Source: Evansella halocellulosilytica
GTDB taxonomy: Bacteria; Bacillota; Bacilli; Bacillales; Salisediminibacteriaceae
Length of the DNA stretch: 64,000 nucleotides
Reading direction: 5' to 3'
Assembly (NCBI RefSeq): GCF_002335745.1
Contig: NZ_NIST01000001.1
Location: 3,410,354-3,474,353 of the forward strand
A program made the position numbers and the translations under genes. Shown here in pieces: positions 8,352-16,792 of the stretch; the first letter of the stretch is position 1, and each line of letters starts with the position of its first letter. The notes beneath the pieces are model-generated. The model did no database searches. It had not been told where the DNA came from and saw nothing but the letters and a program-made list of their open reading frames with translations.

Positions 8352-10043
8352 TTATATAGAATATCGGATCCGATTAATCGCTGCATAAATTTCTTGTTTT
8401 CTCGGCATCGCTAAATCACCAGGATGCTCATTTTTATGCGATGATAAAAAATCTATTCCATTGTTCATTAGATCTGCATAGGTACTCTCGACAACATCAG
8501 TAATCGAACATGCAGAACTAGAATGCTTTATCAATTGCTTTAGTATATTAGCAATTGCTCTCGTTTGGCTAGGGTCAATTAATTGTTCTACATATTGAAG
8601 ATCAATGACGGTTTTACCTAAAACGATCGAATGTAATTCTTTCGCAATAACTTTTTCTTTACGATCTAACAGTGCTGTTATTTTTTCTTTTTGAAAAGAA
8701 CGAATTTTTTTATGATAAAAAGAATTTTCTGTTTCTTTTTTTCTCCCACTATTAAATTGTTTAGCAATTTGTTTCGCTTCCATTGTCCGGTCATAAGGAA
8801 CGTAAGTGTCCATCATCATAATATTATCAGCAACATCAAAATAATCTCCCGAACCTCCGATGACGAGGATCGTTGAAATCCCCTTTTCTTGAAATAACTG
8901 GTTAACATTATCTATAAATGGACGGATCGGTTCTTTGTCTTTATTTACAAGTTGTTGCATTCGTGCATCTCGAATCATAAAATTTGTTGCACTAGTGTCT
9001 TCGTCAATTAATAATAATGTAGATTTCATTTCAAGGGCTTCCATAATATTAGCTGCTTGTGATGTACTGCCGCTAGCGTTAGTAGAATGAAATGAAGTCG
9101 TACTTTTTGCAAACGGCAAATCTGAGATAAATGGTGAAATATCGACGTCATAAATCGATCTTCCATCCTCTGAACGAATTTTCATCGCCGTTTCTTCTGT
9201 AAGAACATACTCTCTACCATCATTTAATTCGTGATTATAAACTCCGCGTTCGATTGCATTTAATAATGTACTTTTCCCGTGGTATCCACCTCCAACAATC
9301 ATCGTAATTCCTAATGGAACCCCCATCCCTGAAATTGATCTATTTTCGGATAAAGGTATAGTAATTTCATACTTTTTCGGTGATTGAAAAGGAATCATAT
9401 TTGGACTTTTTAATGGCTTATTATTCACACCACTTTCTCGAGGAAGTATAGCCCCGTTAGCGATAAATGCCGTAAAGTTGTTTTTATGCAAGTATTCCCT
9501 GATTGCTCTTTGTTCATTTGCCAACACTAAATGCTTTTTTAATGTCCCTTTGTTATAGTTTGATAATGTATTTTCAATTATTGTAGGTAATATAGAGCAT
9601 AGTAACTTTGCACATTCACGACCTAATACTTTCCTTCCTCTCGCAGGTAATCCGACAGTAAGGCGAAACTCTATCCCTTTATTCGTTAGTTTAACAGCGG
9701 TTCTTTCAATCATTTCTTGACCAGGAGCATCAATATAAATCAAACCACTCTTTCCACTTCCGTGAATGTTATGGTCGATTCTTATAATGTTCTTTTTGAC
9801 TTCTTTCGCAAAAAAGTGAGTAAAAGCGATCTTTTCTTCTTTCGTTTTGTATGTATAGAGATGGAAATTTGTTTTATCAAATGGTACGAATATACGAATA
9901 CGTGACGGAGAAGCGAATGGATCACCTTGAACATAATCAATGTATAGTGTGTAATCTATTCCTTCGTAGCTTCCTTGAATCGATTTTAATGCTTTATAAC
10001 CTTTTCCATCCAATTGTTTACATTTTTTAACTAAGTTTTGCAT
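8352..10043 (-). CDS. ABC-class P-loop ATPase (PF09818-type, predicted)
   Basis: 563 residues of a soluble protein resembling the 'predicted ATPase of the ABC class' family, whose biochemical role is not established. The Walker A-like loop GGGYHGKSTLLNAIERGVYNH lies at about 251-271. A Walker B-like stretch TLLLIDEDTSATNFM is near 340, and an ITTILVIGGSGDYFDVAD-type segment follows it near 390. No transmembrane segments and no transporter partner are nearby, so transport is unlikely. A GGGGGC site precedes ATG 10043. It is a single gene. Confidence 0.8.
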   Translation of the reverse strand: MQNLVKKCKQLDGKGYKALKSIQGSYEGIDYTLYIDYVQGDPFASPSRIRIFVPFDKTNFHLYTYKTKEEKIAFTHFFAKEVKKNIIRIDHNIHGSGKSGLIYIDAPGQEMIERTAVKLTNKGIEFRLTVGLPARGRKVLGRECAKLLCSILPTIIENTLSNYNKGTLKKHLVLANEQRAIREYLHKNNFTAFIANGAILPRESGVNNKPLKSPNMIPFQSPKKYEITIPLSENRSISGMGVPLGITMIVGGGYHGKSTLLNAIERGVYNHELNDGREYVLTEETAMKIRSEDGRSIYDVDISPFISDLPFAKSTTSFHSTNASGSTSQAANIMEALEMKSTLLLIDEDTSATNFMIRDARMQQLVNKDKEPIRPFIDNVNQLFQEKGISTILVIGGSGDYFDVADNIMMMDTYVPYDRTMEAKQIAKQFNSGRKKETENSFYHKKIRSFQKEKITALLDRKEKVIAKELHSIVLGKTVIDLQYVEQLIDPSQTRAIANILKQLIKHSSSACSITDVVESTYADLMNNGIDFLSSHKNEHPGDLAMPRKQEIYAAINRIRYSI

Positions 10044-10163
10044 GGATTTCGCCCCCTATAAGTGAACGTGTCCGATATTACAGCGTTTTTATACGAATAG
10101 CAACTGAGAAATTGGTAAGGCTATCAATGTAAAAATTTACTTAAGAGAAGGAGAATCATAAAA

Positions 10164-10829
10164 ATGAAAAAATGGGTGTTCAGTATCCTTACAATCGCAA
10201 TGTTATTTCTTACTATTTCTGGAGAAATTTCATCACAACAGCAAAGCGATACTAAGTTTCGAGCCTTAAATGCATCCCCGGATGTCCCAGCTATTGACAT
10301 ATACACTAATGATGATCTTATCTTAAATGAGTTAAACTTTAAAGAACTAAGCAGCTATCAGTCAACGTCTCCTGGAGAATATACAATTAAAGTATTTCCG
10401 GAAGGAGCCGATCCTAAAAATGAGGATCCGCTATTAGAAGAAGTTATAAAATTAAATAATGAAAAAGCTCATACAATCGTTGCAAGCGGGAAAAAAGATG
10501 ATTTAAAGTTACAAGTATTTGGAGATGACCTTTCATCAAATGAAAATGCTAAAGTACGACTAGTACACCTAGCACCTGGAGCTCCATCAGTTGATATTAT
10601 TGCAAATGATAAACCTATTTTTGAAGAAATATCGTATCGTGAGGGTAGTGAATATATAGAAGTACCAGCAGGAACATACAACGTTTCTGTACTTCCTTCA
10701 GGACAAGAAAAATCTGTTTTTGATATACCGAATGTTACTTTACATGAAGGAACAAATTATAGTGCTTTTGCTATAGGGATCCTTGATGGAGAACCAATGC
10801 TGGACATCCTTTTAACGATAGATGAATAA
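10164..10829 (+). CDS. Secreted DUF4397-domain protein
   Basis: 221 residues. The N-terminal segment MKKWVFSILTIAMLFLTISG is a signal peptide (cleavage expected near 22-28), so the protein is exported. Two DUF4397-type repeats follow, each beginning with an FRALNASPDVPAIDIY / VRLVHLAPGAPSVDII pattern, at about 32-115 and 122-215. The domain is a beta-rich extracellular module of unknown function. There is no LPxTG motif and no lipobox cysteine, so it is probably released or loosely cell-associated. AAGGAG lies 11 nt before the ATG. Confidence 0.8.
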   Translation: MKKWVFSILTIAMLFLTISGEISSQQQSDTKFRALNASPDVPAIDIYTNDDLILNELNFKELSSYQSTSPGEYTIKVFPEGADPKNEDPLLEEVIKLNNEKAHTIVASGKKDDLKLQVFGDDLSSNENAKVRLVHLAPGAPSVDIIANDKPIFEEISYREGSEYIEVPAGTYNVSVLPSGQEKSVFDIPNVTLHEGTNYSAFAIGILDGEPMLDILLTIDE

Positions 10830-10841
10830 TCATGATGGACG

Positions 10842-10902
10842 ACATCCCCCTTTATAGAAATTCACAACGATAAACCCAAGCAATATAGGGGGATGTTATT
10901 TA
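10842..10902 (+). terminator. Probable terminator after the DUF4397 gene
   Basis: ACATCCCCCTTTATA pairs with ATATAGGGGGATGT across a 27-nt loop, followed by TATTTA. The T tract is weak. Confidence 0.5.
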
Positions 10903-11012
10903 GAAAAATATCTTTGAATTATTTTTGTAATCAAATTGTTATAAAAAACACCTTGTCTTCAAATTACTGTAGTGTTTATCATAAAAGTAAATATGTATTA
11001 TTAGGTGATAAA

Positions 11013-12155
11013 ATGAGCAAATTTCAGTATAAATACAGCTTTCTACTTAGTTCTCTATCGATTTTTTTTGCTCTCATGTTTATGAATATTCCTGTATTTG
11101 CGGATTCAGATGTCAATTTAAACTATGATAGCGATGCAGTGGTACTAATGGATGCACAGACGAATGAAATATTATATGAAAAAAATTCAACAAAACAAAT
11201 GTACCCAGCAAGTATTACTAAAATACTAACTGCTATCATCGCTATAGAAACAGTTGATCTACAAGAAACAGTAAAAGTTAGTGAGGAAGCAATAAGAGCA
11301 ATAGGCACGAGAGTTTATTTGCTTGAAGATGAAGAAATTACCGTTGAGCAATTGCTATACGGTTTAATGGTGAGCTCTGGTAATGATGCAGCTATTGCAA
11401 TTGCTGAACATATCGATGGATCTGTTGAAGAATTCTCAGAACGAATGAATCGGTTTGCGAAATTACGAGTAGGCGTCCAAGATTCATCTTTCACAAACCC
11501 GCATGGCTTATTTGAAGAAGATCATTATACGACTGCGAATGATATGGCGTTAATAAGTTCATATGCAATGAAAAATGAAACTTTTCGTGATTTGGTTAGT
11601 ACAGAGTATTTTGACTGGCTTGCCGAAGGATGGGAAACCCGGTTGTACAATCACCATCCTTTGCTAAGGCAAAATGACGAAGTAATAGGTATAAAGAATG
11701 GCTATGTGAGTAAAGCAGGCTATACTTTATCTACTGCAGCGAAGAATGATGAAACTGAATTAATTACAGTTACATTGAACGCTTCATCAAGGTATACTGC
11801 CCAGGAAGATACATTAGAATTATTAGAATTTGGCTTTGAGCATTTTGAAACACAAAAAATCTCCTTAGAAAATGAAGAACCAATAGTTGATTATGTCATG
11901 CCTAATAAAGTTCCTGTAACGACAAAAAAGGATGAAGAGTTATCATATGACATAGCAGAAAACGGAGTTATGACCGTTTTAGGAGAAGAGGATCGGGTAG
12001 TTTCAAAAATTAAATTTGACGAGCGTGAAAAACTTGAACTTCCATGGTTCCGGACAGATATTCATGTAGACCATCCGCTAGCAAACATGAATCAAAATGA
12101 TCAGCCGTGGTACAAGTGGCTATTAGTAACTGGATTTTACTTCTTTTTAAGTTAA
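11013..12155 (+). CDS. D-alanyl-D-alanine carboxypeptidase (S11 family, DacF-like)
   Basis: 380 residues. The signal peptide ends near VFA|DS (about 30). Penicillin-binding serine peptidases of this family trim the terminal D-Ala of peptidoglycan stem peptides outside the membrane. SxxK is SITK at 67-70 and SxN is SGN at 122-124. The third box, normally KTG, reads KNG at 228-230 (GIKNGYVSKAGYT), an unusual substitution. A C-terminal beta domain follows, and the last residues WLLVTGFYFFLS form a short membrane-facing tail. ATG 11013 is used because AGGTGAT precedes it and upstream starts fall in the previous terminator. TTGTCT...TATCAT (18 bp apart) near 10953 may be its promoter. Confidence 0.88.
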   Translation: MSKFQYKYSFLLSSLSIFFALMFMNIPVFADSDVNLNYDSDAVVLMDAQTNEILYEKNSTKQMYPASITKILTAIIAIETVDLQETVKVSEEAIRAIGTRVYLLEDEEITVEQLLYGLMVSSGNDAAIAIAEHIDGSVEEFSERMNRFAKLRVGVQDSSFTNPHGLFEEDHYTTANDMALISSYAMKNETFRDLVSTEYFDWLAEGWETRLYNHHPLLRQNDEVIGIKNGYVSKAGYTLSTAAKNDETELITVTLNASSRYTAQEDTLELLEFGFEHFETQKISLENEEPIVDYVMPNKVPVTTKKDEELSYDIAENGVMTVLGEEDRVVSKIKFDEREKLELPWFRTDIHVDHPLANMNQNDQPWYKWLLVTGFYFFLS

Positions 12156-12171
12156 CATTTTTATAAAATTG

Positions 12172-12240
12172 GGGCTTTTCTTTAAATACTCATTCCAGCT
12201 GGCGCAGACGGTAGTGAGATTTATTGAAAAGCCCTTTTTA
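12172..12240 (+). terminator. Rho-independent terminator of the S11 peptidase gene
   Basis: GGGCTTTTC at 12172 pairs with GAAAAGCCC ending at 12233. Inner CTCA/TGAG pairing extends the stem, and TTTTTA follows. Confidence 0.7.
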
Positions 12241-12247
12241 GGTTCAC

Positions 12248-12475
12248 TTATTCCCGTCGATAAAGTAATAAATTATTTATTAGCTTTTCAAATTCCTCTT
12301 CAGAGGTAAATAAATCAGGCGACCAATTCTTATGCACCCATTCAATAAGTTGTTCTGCATCATTAAATACTTCTCCAGATGTGTCTGATTTTCGAATCGT
12401 ATAAACCCCATTATCATCATCAATCGTTACTTCACAAGGAATAGCACCATCTTTTGCCTGAATTAAATAATCCAC
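12248..12475 (-). CDS. Small acidic protein of unknown function
   Basis: 75 residues from GTG 12475 (or 77 from TTG 12481; the AGGTGG site fits the GTG better, with 9-nt spacing). It is rich in Asp/Glu and has the segment VTIDDDNGVYTIRKSDTSGEVF, suggesting a small beta sheet, then two helices (DAEQLIEWVHKNW and SEEEFEKLINNLL). No cofactor motif. Function not recognised. It stands alone and converges on the carboxypeptidase gene. Confidence 0.65.
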   Translation of the reverse strand: MDYLIQAKDGAIPCEVTIDDDNGVYTIRKSDTSGEVFNDAEQLIEWVHKNWSPDLFTSEEEFEKLINNLLLYRRE

Positions 12476-12761
12476 ACACAACCACCACCTATTTAAATGT
12501 TTATGCCAATAATTTCTCTAATTTTCCTTCGTTTATTCGTTACACGAAGATCTTTCATAGTTAGCGATTAAAAACTTTATATAATCCTGAATATAATTTT
12601 GATTGAGCCAAATAAAATGGTAAAATCACAACAAATATCTTTAAATGTTTTTTCATTTATTAAATGTGGTATTGGATGATAATTGGTAATGATTAAGTAC
12701 GATTAGATAAGAATGCTCACTTTATGATGGAAACTTGAATGGAGAGGGGACGAAATCGTGT

Positions 12762-13940
12762 ATGAAATGGGCCAAAGTCATTTTCAAAAACGTGTTTTTA
12801 CTAGGCTCAATATTGTTTGCTTCCCTTCTAATTTTAATAGCTGTCTCCGTGTATATTTGGCAATCAACAGATGAAGGAAGACTACCTGCGAAAACTGCTG
12901 TTATCCTTCATGCTATAAATAACAATCTTGTCTCTTTAGATATTAATATACGTCCGCCGCAAATTGTTACCGGTGGTAGAGGAGGAGGAACTCCTTTACT
13001 TCGAGAAGATATATATATTCCTGTTCAAGGAGATGTCCAAATTCCTGTTCGAATATATCGTCCACAAGGTGATGGACCATTTCCGATCACAATGTATTAT
13101 CATGGTGGCGCGTTTATGGAAGGGTATGGAAATATTGATACTCATGACAATATTATCCGATCTCTTGCAGCTAGGACTGAAAGTGTGGTCATTGCTGTCG
13201 GATATCGCTTAGCTCCTGAAAATATCTTTCCAACAGCAGTGGAAGATAGTTATACGTCTATTTTGTGGGCTGTGGACAATGCCGACACGTTTAATGGAGA
13301 TGCCGATCGTATCAGTGTTGTAGGAGATAGTGCAGGGGGAAACATAGCAACGGTCATGACATTAATGGCACGAGATCGTGATGGACCTGAAATATCTTCC
13401 CAAGTTTTATTGTATCCACTTACTACTTTCAAAGATATTCCTTTAGAATCACGTGAAATATATGACAGCGGATATTATTTGTTATCAAGGCAAGTCATGT
13501 ACCGAGCACGAGATACGTATGCACCAGATGAATTGATGTGGTCAAATCCATATACATCTCCGTTACATGCAGAGGATTTAAGTGACTTACCACCAACATT
13601 AATTATTACAGCTGAATTTGACCCATTAAGAGATGAAGGTGAAGCATATGCTGAAAGGTTAGCAGAATTTAATGTTGATGTGAGAGCAACTAGGTATCGT
13701 GGTGTTATGCACGGGTTTGTATCGTTTTATGAAGTGATGCAAAGCGGCCAATACGGGCTGCAAGAGGTGTCAAGCTTTTTAAGGCATGCAAACAATGACA
13801 CATTACATGTAGCAACACCTTACCACTTGCAAGTGAGGCAATCACCGCAAGGCTTTGACCGCGTTCGTGATCAAACTGAAGCATTTGCAATTGCTGCATA
13901 TTTACTTGGTAGAACAGGTTTAAACCTTCTAAATGAATAA
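12762..13940 (+). CDS. Alpha/beta hydrolase, HSL-type esterase, membrane-anchored
   Basis: 392 residues. An N-terminal hydrophobic segment (about 9-32) anchors or exports the protein. The catalytic domain has the oxyanion-hole motif HGGAF at 114-118, the nucleophile elbow GDSAG with Ser190, the acid in EFDPLRDEG and the His in GVMHGF. These are features of the hormone-sensitive-lipase esterase family (PF07859), which hydrolyses short acyl esters. The ATG at 12762 is preferred; GAGGGG lies about 13 nt upstream, a rather long spacing. The C-terminal 50 residues (HANNDTLHVATP onward) extend past the usual domain end. Confidence 0.85.
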   Translation: MKWAKVIFKNVFLLGSILFASLLILIAVSVYIWQSTDEGRLPAKTAVILHAINNNLVSLDINIRPPQIVTGGRGGGTPLLREDIYIPVQGDVQIPVRIYRPQGDGPFPITMYYHGGAFMEGYGNIDTHDNIIRSLAARTESVVIAVGYRLAPENIFPTAVEDSYTSILWAVDNADTFNGDADRISVVGDSAGGNIATVMTLMARDRDGPEISSQVLLYPLTTFKDIPLESREIYDSGYYLLSRQVMYRARDTYAPDELMWSNPYTSPLHAEDLSDLPPTLIITAEFDPLRDEGEAYAERLAEFNVDVRATRYRGVMHGFVSFYEVMQSGQYGLQEVSSFLRHANNDTLHVATPYHLQVRQSPQGFDRVRDQTEAFAIAAYLLGRTGLNLLNE

Positions 13941-13950
13941 AATGATCGAA

Positions 13951-13995
13951 GGAAGTTCCGCTTTCTAATTTTTAGATATCGAATGCGGAATTTCC
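13951..13995. terminator. Stem-loop downstream of the esterase gene
   Basis: GGAAGTTCCGCTTTC pairs with GAATGCGGAATTTCC with few mismatches. No T tract follows, so termination is uncertain. Confidence 0.35.
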
Positions 13996-14028
13996 CAACT
14001 TGATCATCATAAAAGGGGCGAGGCTAAA

Positions 14029-14547
14029 GTGAAGGACAGAAACAACGGTGTACCTATAGTAATAAAAGTATTCGCCATTTCAAAATTACTTTTTGTAATC
14101 GGTTATTTTAGTTATTTGCTTTATGTCGCATTTGCTTGGGGCTTTGGAGAACGAATCACGCTAGTATTCATTGCTGATAGTGTGTATTTATTATTAATCG
14201 TATCTGGAGTTGGAATGTTGTTAAAACAAAAGTGGTCTTGGTGGATGACTATGATCATTTTCATTAAACTCTTTATTGCTAAGCTATTGTCAATGGTTGC
14301 GGAAGTCGTAAATATTTTAACTGGAATGGTAGCAGAAACGATAACTGTTGAATTATTTCTAGGTGATTTTTTAATTTTAATTTTGTTTATTGCAATCATT
14401 ACATTCCTCTCTTTACCAATGATCCGAGATATGTTTGAAATTAAGGAGAGCGGATCTAAAATTGCTTTAGTTACTGGAATCGGTGCGATTATTTTATATA
14501 TTATTTACTTTACAATTATGTTGATTATGATTTCTGCATTATTGTAA
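14029..14547 (+). CDS. Membrane protein of unknown function (four TM)
   Basis: 172 residues starting at GTG 14029, with AGGGGCGAGG about 9 nt upstream. Four hydrophobic segments lie at about 12-32, 40-62, 72-92/105-125 and 145-170. There is no conserved polar motif beyond scattered Lys and Arg at membrane edges. Neighbours are an esterase upstream and patA downstream; the spacing (about 80 bp each side) does not argue strongly for an operon. Family not recognised. Confidence 0.65.
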   Translation: MKDRNNGVPIVIKVFAISKLLFVIGYFSYLLYVAFAWGFGERITLVFIADSVYLLLIVSGVGMLLKQKWSWWMTMIIFIKLFIAKLLSMVAEVVNILTGMVAETITVELFLGDFLILILFIAIITFLSLPMIRDMFEIKESGSKIALVTGIGAIILYIIYFTIMLIMISALL

Positions 14548-14631
14548 CTTATCAGATTTATTAAAACTACATACACATTTACGGTAATATTATTATGTAA
14601 ACAATAAGGAACTAAAAAAGGATGAATGAAA

Positions 14632-15795
14632 ATGACAAGTCAAATTAATGATCAAGTAAAAAATATTGAAATATCCGGTATTAGACAATTTTTTAATCGT
14701 GTTTCTGAATATCCGGAAGCGGTTCAATTAACGTTAGGACAGCCTGATTTCAAAACGCCTGAACATATTAAAGAAGCTGCTAAAAAAGCTATAGACGACA
14801 ATGATACAGTATATACAAAGAATGCAGGATCTGACGATGTGAGAGAAGCTGCATCCAATTTTTTATTAAAAAAATACAATTTATCATATAATCCTTCAAC
14901 AGAAATTATAACAACGATAGGTGCTTCACAAGCAATAGATATTACGATGAGAACGATCTTACGTCCTGGTAATGAGGTAATCATACCAGCACCTGTTTAT
15001 CCAGCATATGCACCATTAGTCAAACTTTGCGGCGCAGTGCCGGTGTTAGTTGATACACGAGATACTAACTTTGTGATTACCCCTGAAAAAATCCGTCAAA
15101 ATCAAAATGATAATACAAGAGCAATTATTTTACCTTATCCATCAAATCCGACCGGGACAGTATTAACGAAGGAAGCAGCACGATTATTAGCAGATTATTT
15201 AAGGAATGAAAACGTAACTGTCATTTCAGATGAGATTTATTCTGAATTAAATTATGACCAGGAACATGTATCAATTGCTCAATTTGAAGGTATGAAAGAC
15301 AAAACAATTGTCATTAACGGATTATCTAAATCTCATAGTATGACTGGTTGGAGGATTGGTTTTGCTTTCGGACCGGAACCTATCATGAATCATATGATTA
15401 AAGTACATCAATATAACGTCAGCTGTGCTTCCTCGATCTCTCAATCTGCAGCCGTCCAAGCACTAACAGCAGGAATTGATGATGCTTTAGAGATGAAGAA
15501 AGTATATGAAAAAAGGAGAGACTTTATCGTCAATAAGTTAATGGAGATTGGTGTAGATACGGTCATTCCTTCTGGGGCATTTTATGTCTTTCCGAATATC
15601 ATGAAATCGAATCTATCATCATTTGAATTTTCATTGAGGTTACTAAAAGAAGAGAAGTTGGCTGTTGTACCTGGAGATGCTTTCTCAGAGTATGGTGAAG
15701 GATACGTACGGCTATCCTATGCATATTCGATGAATGAATTAGAAGAAGCTATGAAACGATTCGAACATTTTTGGCAAAAATTTCCAAGTAATTAA
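14632..15795 (+). CDS. patA: Aminotransferase PatA (class I/II, PLP-dependent)
   Basis: 387 residues from ATG 14632 (an ATG 6 nt earlier is also possible; AAAAAGGATG fits the later start). It closely follows the pattern of B. subtilis PatA, implicated in N-acetyl-LL-diaminopimelate transamination in lysine and peptidoglycan precursor synthesis. EISGIRQFFN and LTLGQPDF are N-terminal. YPSNPTG and SDEIYSEL bind the ring. The PLP lysine lies in INGLSKSHSMTGWRIGF at about 238, and the C-terminal SYAYSMNELEEAM contributes substrate contacts. It is a single gene. Confidence 0.92.
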   Translation: MTSQINDQVKNIEISGIRQFFNRVSEYPEAVQLTLGQPDFKTPEHIKEAAKKAIDDNDTVYTKNAGSDDVREAASNFLLKKYNLSYNPSTEIITTIGASQAIDITMRTILRPGNEVIIPAPVYPAYAPLVKLCGAVPVLVDTRDTNFVITPEKIRQNQNDNTRAIILPYPSNPTGTVLTKEAARLLADYLRNENVTVISDEIYSELNYDQEHVSIAQFEGMKDKTIVINGLSKSHSMTGWRIGFAFGPEPIMNHMIKVHQYNVSCASSISQSAAVQALTAGIDDALEMKKVYEKRRDFIVNKLMEIGVDTVIPSGAFYVFPNIMKSNLSSFEFSLRLLKEEKLAVVPGDAFSEYGEGYVRLSYAYSMNELEEAMKRFEHFWQKFPSN

Positions 15796-15872
15796 AACGT
15801 ATTTCGAAAGTGTAACAATGACCCTGCAGCATGAAGTGAAGCAATTGATTATAATGTTAGGAGGTTAGATGA

Positions 15873-16538
15873 ATGTGTGGAAGGTTTACTTTGTATGCTG
15901 ATCCTGAGTTTATTCAAGACGAGTTAGATATTGAAAACGAAGATTGGAAATCAAACTTGTCACCGAGTTACAACGTAGCACCAACACAACAAGTGTTAAC
16001 AATTGTTAAAGGAAAAAAGAAATCACGAGCTGGCTTAATGAAGTGGGGTCTCATCCCTTTCTGGGCGAAGGATGCTTCAGTCGGATATAAGATGATAAAT
16101 GCACGATGTGAAACGATATTTGAAAAGCCTTCTTATAAACATTTAGTTAATAAACGTCATTGTATCATTGTAGCAAATGGATTTTATGAGTGGAAGAAAG
16201 AGAACAATAAAAAGCAGCCTTATTACATTCAATCAGATTTGGAGCGTCCGTTACTGTTTGCCGGTCTATGGGATCGATATGTAAAGGGCGAGCAAACTTT
16301 TATTACGTGTACGATTATTACTAGACAAGCGAATGAAAAGATGGAAAAGTTACACCACCGAATGCCGGTTATTCTTCATGAGGGAAATTGGAAAAACTGG
16401 TTGCACCCTTCAGATCATTCGTTCGAGCAATTGAACCAAGCATTTTTTAATGAGGATGTATCCTTACATTACTTCCCTGTTTCGACAAAAGTGAATAAAC
16501 CTATTAATAACAGCGTAGATTGTTTGAACCCACTATAA
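15873..16538 (+). CDS. SOS response-associated peptidase-like (SRAP/YedK/HMCES) protein
   Basis: 221 residues. The second residue is the catalytic Cys2 (MCGRFTLY) that, after Met removal, cross-links to abasic sites in single-stranded DNA in this family. The expected NVAPTQ (about 35-40), WGLIPFWAKD, NARCET (Glu and Asn), FYEWKK and HHRMPVIL with the conserved His are all present. It shields abasic sites during replication. AGGAGG lies 7 nt before the ATG. No LexA box was recognised in the short upstream region. B. subtilis paralogues are YoqW and YobE. Confidence 0.92.
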   Translation: MCGRFTLYADPEFIQDELDIENEDWKSNLSPSYNVAPTQQVLTIVKGKKKSRAGLMKWGLIPFWAKDASVGYKMINARCETIFEKPSYKHLVNKRHCIIVANGFYEWKKENNKKQPYYIQSDLERPLLFAGLWDRYVKGEQTFITCTIITRQANEKMEKLHHRMPVILHEGNWKNWLHPSDHSFEQLNQAFFNEDVSLHYFPVSTKVNKPINNSVDCLNPL

Positions 16539-16679
16539 AGTAGAATAGGTCACACTCTGTTTGATATAGGTTTGTAGCGATAATATGCGTATACCTTACA
16601 TTTTCAACTATAAAAACGATTAATTCTAAAAGTTTCGCCAAATTTTTTAGTAGAAAATTTAAAAAATAGTGAATTTCTT

Positions 16680-16727
16680 TTGAGTAATAATTCTTATAGT
16701 GATAAAATAACAGTGTAAGCGTTTTTA
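16680..16727 (+). promoter_or_regulatory. Putative odhAB promoter with cre (CcpA) site
   Basis: TTGAGT (16680-16685) and TAAAAT (16703-16708) are 17 bp apart. Just downstream TGTAAGCGTTTTTA (16714-16727) matches the cre consensus core TGnAAnCG. A cre directly after the -10 suggests CcpA repression in glucose, in line with known carbon control of TCA genes in Bacillus. Assigned by consensus. Confidence 0.55.
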
Positions 16728-16792
16728 ATATTTACATAGTCATTTTATAAAAATTTGCAAAGTTTGAACGAGAACAATGGAGGTTTCAGGTC

